The notes beneath the pieces were generated by a model, which was not told where the DNA came from, did no database searches, and saw only the letters and a program-made list of their open reading frames with translations. Position numbers and translations under genes: made by a program. 64,000 bases of DNA from Prillingera fragicola (Eukaryota > Basidiomycota > Tremellomycetes > Trichosporonales > Trichosporonaceae). Below, piece after piece: positions 22,867 through 33,947 of the stretch. The DNA lies in NCBI GenBank assembly GCA_002335605.1, contig BEDY01000003.1, positions 1,736,001 to 1,800,000 of the forward strand. The letters are read 5' to 3'. Every line of letters begins with the position of its first letter. Within the stretch, counting starts at the first letter, position 1.

Positions 22867-24796
22867 TTATGCAACCTCAACGTCGGCCTCAACTGCAAGT
22901 CCATTGGGAGGTGGGCGCTGGGCAGCCACGTCCTCGACAGGCGGCTTATCAGTGATCTGCCCATTCACCGCCTCACTCCCCTCCTCATCTCCGCTCAATG
23001 TCTTGACAGCCTCCTCCAACTCGTCCCTAGCCGGCAACTTTGCCAATCGTCTGAGCCTACTCAAGTCCCCACCCAGGGAGTGAGCCAGCCCTCGTGCCTC
23101 CGCAGCGTCAGACGCGTGCAGCGCAATCTGTTGCCTCAACGAAGCAATCTCGGCCTCAAACGCCGCAGCAGCCTCGGCGTGACGCATGTTCGACTCGGTC
23201 ACGAGCGACACGACACCCTTGTGGTCCTCACTGTTTGTCAGCTTGGAGATGTACAGATAGACTCACGCTTGCGCCCGCACAAGCTCCAGAACCTCGCCCT
23301 GCTTCCGCTCTGCTGCCTCGCACTCTGCGCGCGTCTCGGTGCGTACCCGTGCGACTTCCTCCTGGTAGCTGCGCACATCGCGTGCCCAGACCTCACGGAG
23401 GGAGCGGACAGCGTCCCGGAGAGCATCGCATTCGCTTTCGGCGCGCGCCTTGGCTGCGACAGCCTCGGCGACCTCGACGCGAGCGTCCGAGATGGCCTTT
23501 TTGGTCTTGGCTTCCACCTCCTTGCGCTCCGTGCTGTGCTGCGTGACTGCCGACTCGGCGGCGCGCGCACGCGAAAGGACCTCTGTTATCATGCGCTCCT
23601 TTCGCGTAATGACGTTATTCAACGACTCGGCCTCGGCGCGCATACGGCTGCGGGTCTCGCGCAGGTCCTCCGTCGTGCGTGTGAGCTTTCGTCAGCCCAG
23701 TCCCTCTTACCCACTCACTGTTCCTATCTCGCGACGACAGTTGCGAATCTCGTGCTTGGCACGCTCAAGCTGCACCTTGGTCGACTCAAGGTCCGTCTGA
23801 AGCGCATCAATCATTTTGGAGCTTTTGCCGCTCGACCCCGGTGTAGTCCGCTGACCACCGAGCTTACGCGGCCGTGCGAGAGGCGATAGCGACGGCGTAG
23901 AAAAGTTTGGCGACGTGCCAGTGTAGTCTGTAAACGCGCCTGGCGACGGCGTAGCGACCAGCGGGTGGCCCCCGCCTGGGATCTGCATGCCCTCTGGCTC
24001 GGGACTTAAGGTCGTCTTACGAGCAAAACTCGGCGCGCCAGGACCATTGTGCAGCGAAATGGCGTTTGTCACCGTCGAACGGGGTATCCCTTTTCGGTTA
24101 GCCCTGGGTGATAAGGACAAAACTCACTCGAAAGTCCCAAGCGCTCGTCCGGCGTGCGCAGGCCGTGTGCCACATTGTTGTCCATCGGGCTGCTCGGCGT
24201 CGCGCTTCCAGCGCGCCGACGCAAGTCAAAGCTCGCGTTCGAGTGGGGTATGTTGCGCTGCTTGTTGAGGGACGAACGAGTCGGGGCACGGACTAGAAAG
24301 TCGTCAGGGTCACGTCGACAGGGGCTCATGTGGACGGCACTACTTACTGCGATCAACGTCGTTGACGTGGACCTCGTCGTCCGTATCGACGGCGGCGATA
24401 CTTCCCGGGGTGCTACTCCGGATAGCACCAGTGTGTGCAACAGGTGAGGCCGCGCTCGCGTCTGATAGGGAAGCGTTCAAACGGGCATGCGCATGCGCCA
24501 CACCTGGAGTGCGTGTCCGGATGCCACCTGCGCAGTGTGAGCTTGTGTGCGCTGGCCAAGGACGTACCCTCATCACCACTAGTGTAACTCATATTGCTTG
24601 TCCTGCGCCGGTGTGCTGTCTGGCTTCTTGTAGACGCTGTGGACGAAGTACGTCGGTGCGTACGCGTCGGCGACGAGCTAGGCCCTGGGTGTCCTGGGAT
24701 GATCTGCATCGACTGTCGTTTAACGGGGACCGGGATGAGCGAGTGGGCCGAGGTCGACTCGACCATGTTGGATAGCGGCGACTGTGTCACAGACAT
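22867..24796 (-). CDS. Coiled-coil protein, possibly SHE3-like RNA-transport adaptor
   Basis: Six exons (24568-24796, 24348-24527, 24128-24292, 23719-24089, 23277-23685 on first pass, corrected to 23267-23685, and 22867-23230) give 575 aa. Residues 1-280 are Ser/Thr/Pro-rich and probably disordered. A long coiled coil runs from about 283 (MIDALQTDLESTKVQLERAK) through TLTRTTEDLRETRSRMRAE and LNNVITRKERMITEVLSRA to about 500. This ED-LRE and RKER pattern resembles basidiomycete proteins annotated as SWI5-dependent HO expression protein 3, which links mRNA cargo to myosin in budding yeast. That assignment rests on recalled pattern only; a generic coiled-coil scaffold is the alternative. It is divergent from SGD1 across 226 bp. 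Confidence 0.6.
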
Positions 24797-25022
24797 AATG
24801 TCCCCAACTGTGTCCGAGTAGTTGTAGCTAGCGCAAGAGATGATGGGACGCGACAAAAGTAAGATGTGATGGAAAGAGGGGTGAACTGGACATTGTGATC
24901 GAGCCAAGGGAATGTCACGTGACTCCAACAACATGACGGCATGCCACCCAAAAAGTTGAGACATGCCTGGATCGTGGTCGGGCTCAACAACAATCACACT
25001 CACCACCACCACCACCCCAAAC

Positions 25023-27738
25023 ATGTCGTATCGTGGCAACAACAGAGGTAGGGGACGAGGAGGAGGACGAGGGGGAGGACGCTTTGGGGGACCCAAGCTC
25101 CCTTCCACCCTCATGGACGAGGTCAACGCTTCATACGGTGGGTGGCCATGACCCAATGCAATTCTGACGTGCCTAGGTTCCTCGAGCCGATCCACTGGTC
25201 CCCGCGCGCGAAAGGAAATGCGCAAAGCTGCGCGCCAAGGACCCCCGCCCCGCCAGAACCCGCAGCAGGCCTCATCGAGCCGCCATGCTCGTGACGAGGA
25301 GGAGGACGATGATGGGCGAGCGCCTCCGCCGTCGGCCAAGGCCAAGGGCAAGCGCCGTGCAGAGCCCGAACCGGAGGTCGAGGAGCGTGTCGCCAAGAAG
25401 CCCAAGAGCAAGTCAAAGGCTCAGCCTGAGGTCGAGGACGATGGTGCGCGCAAGGGCAAGAAGAAGAAGCTGCCCGAGCTCACCTTGCCAACGGCGACGG
25501 GTGGCGATGCCGAGGACGTCGAGATTGAGTGGCTCGAGTACATGCTGCACAAGGAGAAGAAGGGCGAGGATGACCTGGACGATGATCTTGATGGTGAGTG
25601 AGCATGGCATGGGAAGTGCTGATAGAAGACCTGCTCGATTTCACCGAGAAGCTGGAGGAGGGCGAGCTTGGTCGGGGCGATGTAACGGACAGCGAGGTCG
25701 ACAGTAACGAGGAGGAGGGCCATTTCGGCGACTTTGACGATTTGGACCTCGACAGTGAAGAGGAGGAGGGAGAGTGGGGAGGCATTGTCAGCAGAGACGA
25801 CAGTGTGGGGGACGAGGACGAGGCTGAGGAGGATGAAGAGGATGAGGACAAGGACGAGGACGAGGACGACGCCGAAAGCGAGGATGCCTACCACGACTCT
25901 GACAGCACTTCCAGTCCACCTGCAGAGACTTCGAACGATGCCGAGGCATCTACCGACACACCAGCTCCAGGTCGTTACGTTCCCCCGCACATGCGTGCGG
26001 CAATGCTCGCCGAGAAGGCCGCTGGCGACAGCGCCAAGTCGCTGGAGCGCATCAAGCTCGAGCGCAAGGCCCAGGGTCTGCTCAACAAGCTCAGCGAGGC
26101 CAACACTGAGGGTATCCTCGCAGAGGTGGAGAAGCTCTTTGGCGATTACAGCCGTAATGGTAAGTGCTTAGCACTTTCTCCAATGCTTACATGGAGACGT
26201 CACGACGACCATTACCCAGCTGGTGATCCAGATGATCGGCATGAAGGCCAACCTCCTCGACTCGTTCGTTGTTCTCTATGCGACACTTATTGGCGCCCTG
26301 CACCGTGTCGTCGGTATAGAGTTTGGTGCGCACTTTGTGCAGACTCTGGTCAAAAAATACACCGAGCTTGCTGCTGGTAACGCCCCGACTGCAATCCAGG
26401 CTGCCGATGATGTGCACGATGCGTCCAAGGAGGCGTTCAATCTGTTGACCCTCATTGCCGAGCTATACAACGCGGGCGTCATTGGTGCCGGTCTCATTTA
26501 TGACCTCGTCCGCGGCTTCATCGGCGAAGACGGCGACGCCACCATGGCTGAGAGGAGTGTTGAGGGATTGATGAAGATTCTCAAGTGTGAGTGCTTTCAC
26601 GTGCTCTCTGTTCTGACATACAGGCTGTGGCTCCCAGCTGCGCGCAGATGACCCCGCATCTCTCAAGGACATTGTCACACTGGTCCAGGAGCGCACCCGC
26701 GGCAAGGAGGCCGACATGACCGTCCGTGCCAAGTTTATGATTGAGACCTTAGTCGCGCTCCGCAGCGGTAAGACCAAGGGCCTCGGCGCCGAGCGCGAGG
26801 ATGTCGCTCGCATGCGCAGGTTCTTGTCAGGACTGGGCAAGAAGCGTCGCCTCCTCGCTCCGGAACCTCTGCGTGTGGGTCTCGCCGACCTGCAGAACGC
26901 CGACACGCGCGGAAAGTGGTGGCTCGTCGGTGCTGGCTGGAGCGGTAACCCTCTCATTGAAAAGGCGACCTCTCTCTCATTCGACAAGGACAAGAAGGCG
27001 GTCAAGAAGACCCCCGCGGAGAAAGAGGACGAGGAGGTTCTTCTCGAGCTGGCTCGCAAGCAGGGCATGAACACGGACGTGCGCCGCAGTGTCTTTGTCG
27101 TCCTCCTCACGAGTGAAGACTATGTGCACGCTTGCGACCGCCTGAACGCCTTCCACCTCACACAGGTTCAGCAGCGCGAGTTTGTGCGCGTGGCGCTTCA
27201 CTGCTGCGGCATGGAGAAGACATACAACCCGTACTACACGCTCGTGCTGAACGAGCTCTGTGCCGGCAGCTACGACCACCGCTTTACACTCCAGTACGCT
27301 GTGTGGGACCTCATGCGTGAGCTCGGCGAGGGGGCTGTTTCAGATTCGCGTGCTGCGAATGTGGGCCGCGCACTGGCATTCCTTATTGCGCGAGGAAGCG
27401 TGGACGTGACAATCCTCAAGGCGGTCGACTTTACCGACCTGTCCAAGGCCAGTCGCAAATTCCTTGACGCGCTGCTCCGCTCGCTGCTCATTGCCACGCA
27501 GAGCGTCTCCCCGCTGCTGGCATTGCCCAAGGGCTTCGACCCGGCGAAGAACTGGGACGAGGAGGCTGTGGAGGAGGTGTTTGACCGCGCGTTGAGCAAT
27601 GCCGAGCTCTCTGGTGGGCTCGTGTACATGCTCCAGGCTGTGCGCAAGGCGCCGGGCAAGGGTGTGGGTGAGCGCGAGGGCGAGGTTGTGAGGCTCGGTG
27701 CCGAGGTGGCTGTTAGTGTTCTCGGTAAGGCTATCTAG
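25023..27738 (+). CDS. SGD1: SGD1/NOM1-family nucleolar protein (MIF4G and MA3 domains)
   Basis: Five exons (25023-25137, 25177-25593, 25626-26159, 26197-26586, 26624-27738) give 856 aa. The N-terminus is an Arg/Gly-rich tract (GRGRGGGRGGGRFGG), followed by Lys-rich putative nuclear localisation signals and a very acidic segment at about 200-260. The conserved RYVPPHMR precedes an MIF4G domain (about 305-560; LNKLSEANTEGILAEVEKLF; LIYDLVRGFIGEDG). An MA3 domain starts near 625 (TDVRRSVFVVLLTSEDYVHA; YNPYYTLVLNELC). Family members act in the nucleolus in 18S rRNA maturation and 40S biogenesis. Domain order and length match. Confidence 0.93.
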
Positions 27739-27954
27739 GGTCAGAGAGTATGCATACAGCATTGTCATTTTAGAAGAGGCTTTAGCGCACAAAGCAAAGC
27801 AGAGATGCCAGAGAAGTAACTCAAAATGCAAGACCAACCAGTGAGGGCAAGTGCCACCGCCACAAACCTCCGTGGCCGGCCTCCACCGCAGGAACCACAT
27901 CCACCCAATCTTCGACCACACTGTTGACATCAACCACCCCACCCCATACCAACA

Positions 27955-29394
27955 ATGGCCAACCCCGACGCCGGTGTCCCCATCACCAACACCCTCTTTC
28001 CGCCACCTCCAGGGTATTACAAAGCATTCACGCCCGCGGCGGTCAAGCGGCTTGCGCAGCTCGACAAGTCTGTCGTCTCCGGGGATGCCAACGGCTCGAC
28101 CGCTGGATCCCCATCGGATGCCAAGGTGGAGGAGGATGTCGAGCCCGCCGAGCCGGGAGAGCTCGAGAAGCTACAGGCCGAGCTGAAGCCCCCGCGCGCG
28201 GACTGGGTGCGCGAGGATGGGCGGTGGATGTTGTTTGGGCAGATGTACACTGTGAGTATGCTGCTATTTCGTCCGCGACATTGGTTGACTAGTTAGGCCG
28301 AGCCACACATCCCGAATGCCCGCGACATTGGGCTGCCCGCACTCGTCGCTGACCCCGTGTCCGCAGGCGGGGATAGCGAGCGCGCGGCCCTGCCTGTCCT
28401 TCTGCACTCGTTCCTGCACACGCTCGTCGCGCTCATCGATGTGCTGACCGGCACGGCGCGCATCCCGGGCGAGTTGGCGCTTACGGAGCGGTCAAGCGAG
28501 GGTGACCAGGTGTGTGCTATTGCATGAAGACTACGGGATCTGACTTGGCAGTACATCCAACACCTGAGTAACTTGGCCGCGACAATGATGGTGTCCGCCA
28601 ACCAACTCCGCGGCGTGCAGGCCGAAGCAACGCTGGTGATGCTCATGGAGAAGCAGCTCGAGGAGAGGCGCGCGCAGACTACCAGGCTGAGGGCGTGAGT
28701 GCAGAGCATCGAGTGGAGCTGACAAGACAGGAAATCGCGCGAGGTTGCAGGGGCTATTCGGCGGCTCAAGGCCGAGGCGACCGCGGCGGGGGCGGAGCAC
28801 GGGCCAGAGAGCGCGGCTGTTGCGGTCGCGTTGCGTGAGCCCACACCGGTCAAGTTTGTCCGGCAGCCTACCCCTCCTGCGGCTGCGGAGGCCATTGCGG
28901 ACGCCACGGCAGACGACGAGGCGATGGAGGACGAAGCAATGGACGAGGTCCTCGCACCCGTGGACGACGGTGTCGAGGCGCCACCCATCGAGGACGCCAC
29001 TACGGAAGAGGCACGTGAAGCTATCGATGTTGGCGAGCCAGTGACAGGCGAGGTCGAAGCTGAGGCTGCTGAGGTGCCAGCAGACGTCGCACCTTTCCAC
29101 GACCCTCCTGTGGACAACGCTGGAAGTGACACCGCTGGAGATGGCGCGGCGGGAGAGGTCGCTGATGTCGTTCCCGACGACCTGCCGGCGGATCTAGGTG
29201 GTGACGGTGGTGGCGAGGACGAGGAGGACGAGGACGAGTTTGAGGAGGTTGGAGGGGATGCGCCTGGCGAGGCTGTTGAGGCTGGTGCTGGTGAGACTGC
29301 GGCCGGTGAAGTCACTGAGGTTGCGGACGCGACTGAGGCTGCGGAGACGACTGGAGTGGCCGACGCCGATGGCGACGCCATGGACTTGAGCTAG
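27955..29394 (+). CDS. MED7: Mediator complex subunit 7
   Basis: Four exons (27955-28251, 28297-28509, 28552-28694, 28731-29394) give 438 aa. The family signature FPPPPGYYKAFTP lies at residues 15-27, followed by PPRADWVREDGRWMLFGQMY, an aliphatic core (LLHSFLHTLVALIDVLTG) and the coiled segment YIQHLSNLAATMMVSANQLR. MED7 is a middle-module scaffold pairing with MED21 and MED31 in RNA polymerase II transcription. After about residue 255 comes a tail of roughly 180 residues made almost only of Glu, Asp, Ala, Val and Gly, far beyond the conserved domain. It lies in tandem behind SGD1 (216 bp gap). Confidence 0.93.
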
Positions 29395-30996
29395 TCTTCG
29401 ATCAGAGTATACCCTGCACATGCATACCTGTAGATATAACATCCAGCACACGAATTGCGCTACGAGGGGACACAGTTGCGTTTGAGAGAGTTTGTTGACG
29501 CCGCGGACAGGGTACAGAACGCGGTTACTGACGTAACTGACGGCTGAACGATGTGCCTCTCGCCCCATCTGCAGCAAACTTCGTCCCATCTTTCCAGCAA
29601 GCAATGCAGCGATTCTCGTCTGTCTCGACAAAATACATGTAATCACTGAACAAGTTGTCAAACTTGGCTTGGACCCCCCGCCACTAATCAGGCAAACGGT
29701 CCACCCAAACCACGTCTGAAGAACCCCCAAGAGGGCCCCATCACTCTTATCTACAGTTATGACGGCCGGCGTGCTGTGAGCTCCATCGACTTGACCCGTG
29801 GGCCAAGGAGGAGCGGCAGCTGTGACGCCGGTGCTTTTGAGTAGAGGTCTTGCACTCCCCCCGAAAGAGGAGCGACTTTGCGTTAAAGAAGAAGGAGAAT
29901 GCATCGCGCTGCAATCTTTTGTACTGAGCGGGCACGGCAGCGAGTGCGAACGGGATCAAATTATTGTGCGCCTACAGTGCAAGGGGCCGCCAAATGGGAT
30001 TAATCGTGGATTAATGTGAGCGGTAAATCACCACGTTTTATTACCTAATGATTCAGTTTCCAGTTATTGACACGCTTTGTCTCTAGATCTATCTCTAGCT
30101 CTAAGACGCTGGTGTGCTGGTGCTCTATGAAGGCCATGACCCTGCTCTGCTCTGCCCTCATATCTGTAGATCGGCTGTCATTGCAAAAGCAGCATAATTG
30201 GCAGCAGGCAGGTCAAGAGTAACGATTTAAGACACGGCCAAGTGAGATGTGGTTGTTGGCCATTCATAAATTCAGGAGAACAGCTATGCGCAATGCATGC
30301 GGTACATGTGACGACGTAGAATGATGCATGAAACGTGCAAAGAGCGCGGCCTCTTGACTTCAGTGGGTGAGTTCGTCCACACACTGTCTCAGTGACCTCT
30401 CGTTGCAGCAGAGAGAAGGACTCGGCAGGCGCGTAGGCATTCTACGTCAGAGAGGAGATGCTGCTTGTCTGCTCGGCCGCACTCGGCCCTATGCGCTATC
30501 AGCTCAGTCTCATCTGGCGCGCGACATCGGTGAATCGCAGGGTGGTCCTCGAATTGGCCTTCGCCGAAACTGTCGGCGATAAACATTGCTACCATTCATT
30601 TTGACTCCGGTCCATAACGCCGAAACCCCTGGGTGGCACCACCAGGGTGCGTTGCCTGGTGGTGCACCGCTGCTGCTGCAGCCTGTTAGATCCAGCGTTC
30701 GTGCAAGTAGTACTCCATCCGACAAAAGGAGGTGAGCTTCCCGTGTTGAACGACGAGCACGACACAGACGCTGACAATCGCTTCTCTTGAACCGACGACT
30801 CATCTCGCTATCCCCTCTTGAACCGCGTTCGAACAATTCCTCGTCGATCCCTATCCCAACCCCCGTTCGACCAATCTCCAAACTTGTCTCGTGTCCCCTT
30901 CCTTCGACTCTCCTCTGCTCCCCTCGTCCTCCTTCTTGCACTCCCGCGTACGCTCTCGTCAATTTCTGCAACTCTCGCGATCTCCCAGCAGACAAA
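29395..30996. other. Gene-free interval upstream of RPL13
   Basis: About 1.6 kb. The proximal part (about 30830-30990) is rich in C and T, as expected for a ribosomal-protein leader. Near 30000 two GGATTAAT copies lie 12 bp apart. No gene or RNA was identified. Confidence 0.55.
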
Positions 30997-31817
30997 ATGG
31001 TCAAGGCGAGTAGAATTTGAGGTTTTGGGATGTGTGAGGGAAATCTTCAATTGGCACATGGAGCGTCCTGGTGCACGACGAGAGGACCCTCCCACATGCC
31101 TAGAACAGCACACGAACGTGCCCAGTACTGACTGTGTGCAGCACAACAACCAGCTCCAGAAGAACCACTTCCGCAAGGACTGGCAGAGGCGCGTCAGGAC
31201 CTGGTTCGACCAGCCTGGCAAGAAGCACTCGCGCCGTGTCGCTCGCTCGAAGAAGGCTCTTGCTTCGGGCGCTGCCCCCCTCCAGCGTCTCCGCCCCGCT
31301 GTCCGCTGCCCCACCCAGCGTTACAACATCCGCATCCGTGGTGCGTAGCTGTCGTGTGGACTTGGAGGAAATTTCGGGAGTTGCCACTAACTTTTGTGCA
31401 GAGGGCCGCGGTTTCACTCTTTCGGAGCTCAAGCTTGCCGGTGTCCGCCGCAAGGAGGCTCGCTCGCTCGGCATTGTTGTCGACCACCGCCGCCGCTCGA
31501 AGTCGGAGGAGGGCCAGAAGCTCAACGTTGAGCGCCTGACCGCCTACAAGGAGCGTCTCGTTGTCTTCCCCCGTGTCCACGGCAAGCCCAAGGCCGGCGA
31601 CGCCCAGGGCGACGACCTCAACGCCCACCTCACCCGCGACCTCCCCGCTCTCCCCGCTGCCTACACCGCCGAGAAGCCCCGTGCTATCACCGCCGAGGAG
31701 AAGGAGTTCCAGGCCTTCACCACCCTCCGCAAGGCCCGCTCGGACGCCCGTCACGTTGGCATGCGCGCCAAGCGCGCCGCCGAGAAGAAGGCTGCCGCCG
31801 AGGAGGCCAAGAAGTAA
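30997..31817 (+). CDS. RPL13: 60S ribosomal protein L13 (eL13)
   Basis: Three exons (30997-31005, 31142-31340, 31402-31817) give 207 aa. Conserved blocks are NHFRKDWQRRVRTWFDQPGK, LQRLRPAVRCPTQRYN, GRGFTLSELKLAG and ARSLGIVVDHRRR. The basic C-terminus ends AAAEEAKK. This is a structural protein of the large ribosomal subunit. Exon 1 encodes only Met-Val-Lys. The best first intron has a GC donor (AAG/GCGAGT at 31003-31011) and ends GTGTGCAG at 31141. A GT donor directly after ATG (GTCAAG) is a poorer match and would drop two residues. Strong C/T bias in codon third positions fits high expression. Confidence 0.97.
31006..31141 (+). other. GC-AG intron of RPL13
   Basis: The intron opens GCGAGT after a perfect AAG exon end, has GTACTGAC as branch site (31125-31132) and ends GTGCAG. 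It is 136 nt, long for this genome. No C/D-box snoRNA hallmarks (RTGATGA) are visible inside. Confidence 0.75.
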
Positions 31818-32538
31818 ACTGCATTGTTACAACTTGGTTTTCGAGACGATTAGGGGGCTGTGTATTCTTATGCCGGGATGCACTTTTGACCGGACACCCA
31901 CCAACAACTTATTTACCACAATGCAGTTGCATAGGCACGAGATTGAAGCTGCAGGGAGACCAGAGGATCAGAGGGCCAGTGCTGCTACGAACGCCGCTAC
32001 TTGAATAGTCCCTACACGTGGCCTCGCTTATCTTTTGACGTGCTGCGGCAGACTTGAGCAGTGTTGGGGCAGAATGAGCGCTTGGCAATGATAGCAGCGC
32101 TGGACGCAGGCAGGCTGAAAAATTACTTCCGGGGCGGCGAGCCGCTCGTAATGTTTTCCCAGACTGTTGCATATCACGGGCAAATCCTCGCTTAATGGGG
32201 CATACACTTTCATTAGCGGAATCTAATATTTTTTTATTTAAATTAGAACTGGTTGCTGGGCGGGTCGAACCGGGCGCCCCATAAGGCAATGGTTGTGGGG
32301 GGAGGCGGCCCAGGGAATGAGACACGCGCGGGGCTGGAACACCGTCTGGGCTGATGTACCCCGGTCGTACCACGGCAGCCATACTTAACGCGCCCATATC
32401 ACTGCACCCCACACCTTTCTTCTAGACACCCCCTATCACTGTAGTCTATACCCAGCGCATAACAACGCGTGTCTTTCCCATTTTCAACATCCCCTGCTCG
32501 TCTTCCTTTGTAACACCCCTTTAGATCCTCTAGACAAA
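31818..32538. other. Intergenic region RPL13-YHM2
   Basis: 720 bp between tandem genes. An AT-rich island (ATATTTTTTTATTTAAATTAG, about 32225-32246) is the only compositional oddity and may be promoter sequence. The string GGGTCGAACCG near 32260 does not fold into a tRNA T-arm. Confidence 0.5.
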
Positions 32539-33947
32539 ATGGCTCCCATGGAGAAGGGCTTTTCTTGGTCCAACATTGCTGTTGGTGCCACCATGAACCT
32601 GGTACGTTGCACAGCAGCTTTATTGAATCAGAGACTAACTAGTTCAGTTCGAGGTCACCACCCTCGGTCAGCCTCTCGAGGTCCTCAAGACCCAGATGGC
32701 GGCCAACCGTTCGCAGACCATGGCCCAGGCCGCACGCAACGTCTGGTCGCGCGGTGGCGTCTTTGGTTTCTACCAGGGTCTCATCCCTTGGGTAAGCATA
32801 CCAGCTGCGCCGGGCAGATCACTGACAGAGACAGGCATGGATTGAGGCATCGACCAAGGGCGCTGTCCTCATCTTCACCGCGGGTGAGATTGAAAAGTAC
32901 ACCAACGCAGCCGGCATGTCGCCGGCTCTTGCCGGTATGATCGGTGGTGTTGGTGGTGGTGTCGCACAGGCCTACGCTACCATGGGTGAGTTACTGCCGT
33001 GTGGCTCTGGTCATCACTTGCTCTGCTCTCGCCGCGAGGTCGCCTACTGCAGCACTCTCACAAGCGCGCCGCGCTCTGCCGTCCGAGCATGGCCGCGTAA
33101 AACCCGGGTGAAGCGTAGCCGGCGGCGAAATGGGGGCACGCTCCGCCGCCTCGGCTCCCCGGTGCATCGCGGCCCTGCACACGCTCATGGCTTGCGCCGA
33201 GGCATGGGCGAGCGTGCGAGCACGCTTGCATGAGAAGCAGACACACACTGGGAGACACTGTGACGTGAGGCTGACAAAATGCAAAGGCTTCTGCACCTGC
33301 ATGAAGACTGTCGAGATTACCCGCCACAAGCAGGTTGCCTCGGGAGCCAAGCCCGAGTCGACCTTCAAGGTCTTTGCCGACATTTACAAGCGCGAGGGTC
33401 TTGCCGGCATCAACAAGGGTGTCAACGCCGTCGCACTCCGTCAGGCTACCAACTGGGGATCGCGTTTCGGTTTCGCCCGTCTCGCCGAGAGCGGTATCCG
33501 CAAGATCCGTGGCCTCGACGAGAACGCCAAGCTCGGCGCCATGGACCGCATTCTCTCGTCGACCGTCGGTGGTGCCATGGGTACCTGGAACCAGCCCATC
33601 GAGGTCGTCCGTGTTGAGGTGAGTAGACTGCATGTTGGGACGGCGGAAACCCGGCATTCGGGTTGCGCCGACCGACGCATTGCGCGCCATACAGCCCGGC
33701 ATTCAATTCATTTTACACAACAGCCGCTAACTTTGCGCAGATGCAGTCCGCTATCAAGAACACCGACCCCAACGCGCCCCAGAAGAAGACTGTCCTCAAC
33801 ACGCTGTCGTACATTTACAAGACCAACGGCCTCAAGGGTCTTTACCGTGGTGTCTCACCCCGCATGGCCCTCGGTGTGTGGCAGACCATCTGCATGGTCT
33901 CGTTTGCAGACTACGTTCGTGCGTTCATCGGCACCAAGCCCGCTTAG
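32539..33947 (+). CDS. YHM2: Mitochondrial citrate/2-oxoglutarate carrier (YHM2 type)
   Basis: Five exons (32539-32601, 32648-32791, 32835-32985, 33287-33618, 33741-33947) give 298 aa. The SLC25 fold is clear from [14 protein letters not shown], the third-repeat [14 protein letters not shown] and [18 protein letters not shown]. The second repeat reads [15 protein letters not shown], the unusual YHM2-specific sequence lacking a normal PX[DE]XX[KR] motif. YHM2 exchanges citrate for 2-oxoglutarate and, in budding yeast, was first found as a mitochondrial-nucleoid protein. Intron 3 (32986-33286) is 301 nt and GC-rich, very long for this genome, and contains a GGCGG/CCGCC inverted pair. No snoRNA hallmark was seen in it. 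Confidence 0.95.

Noticed and set aside
28293..29381. 362-codon minus-strand open frame rich in Ser/Ala/Thr
   Set aside because: Antisense of the MED7 acidic tail; its composition is explained by the complementary GAG/GAC/GCT codons.
32225..32320. Possible tRNA (GGTTCGACC on the minus strand)
   Set aside because: The bases either side of the loop do not form a five-pair T-stem, and no acceptor or anticodon arm can be drawn.
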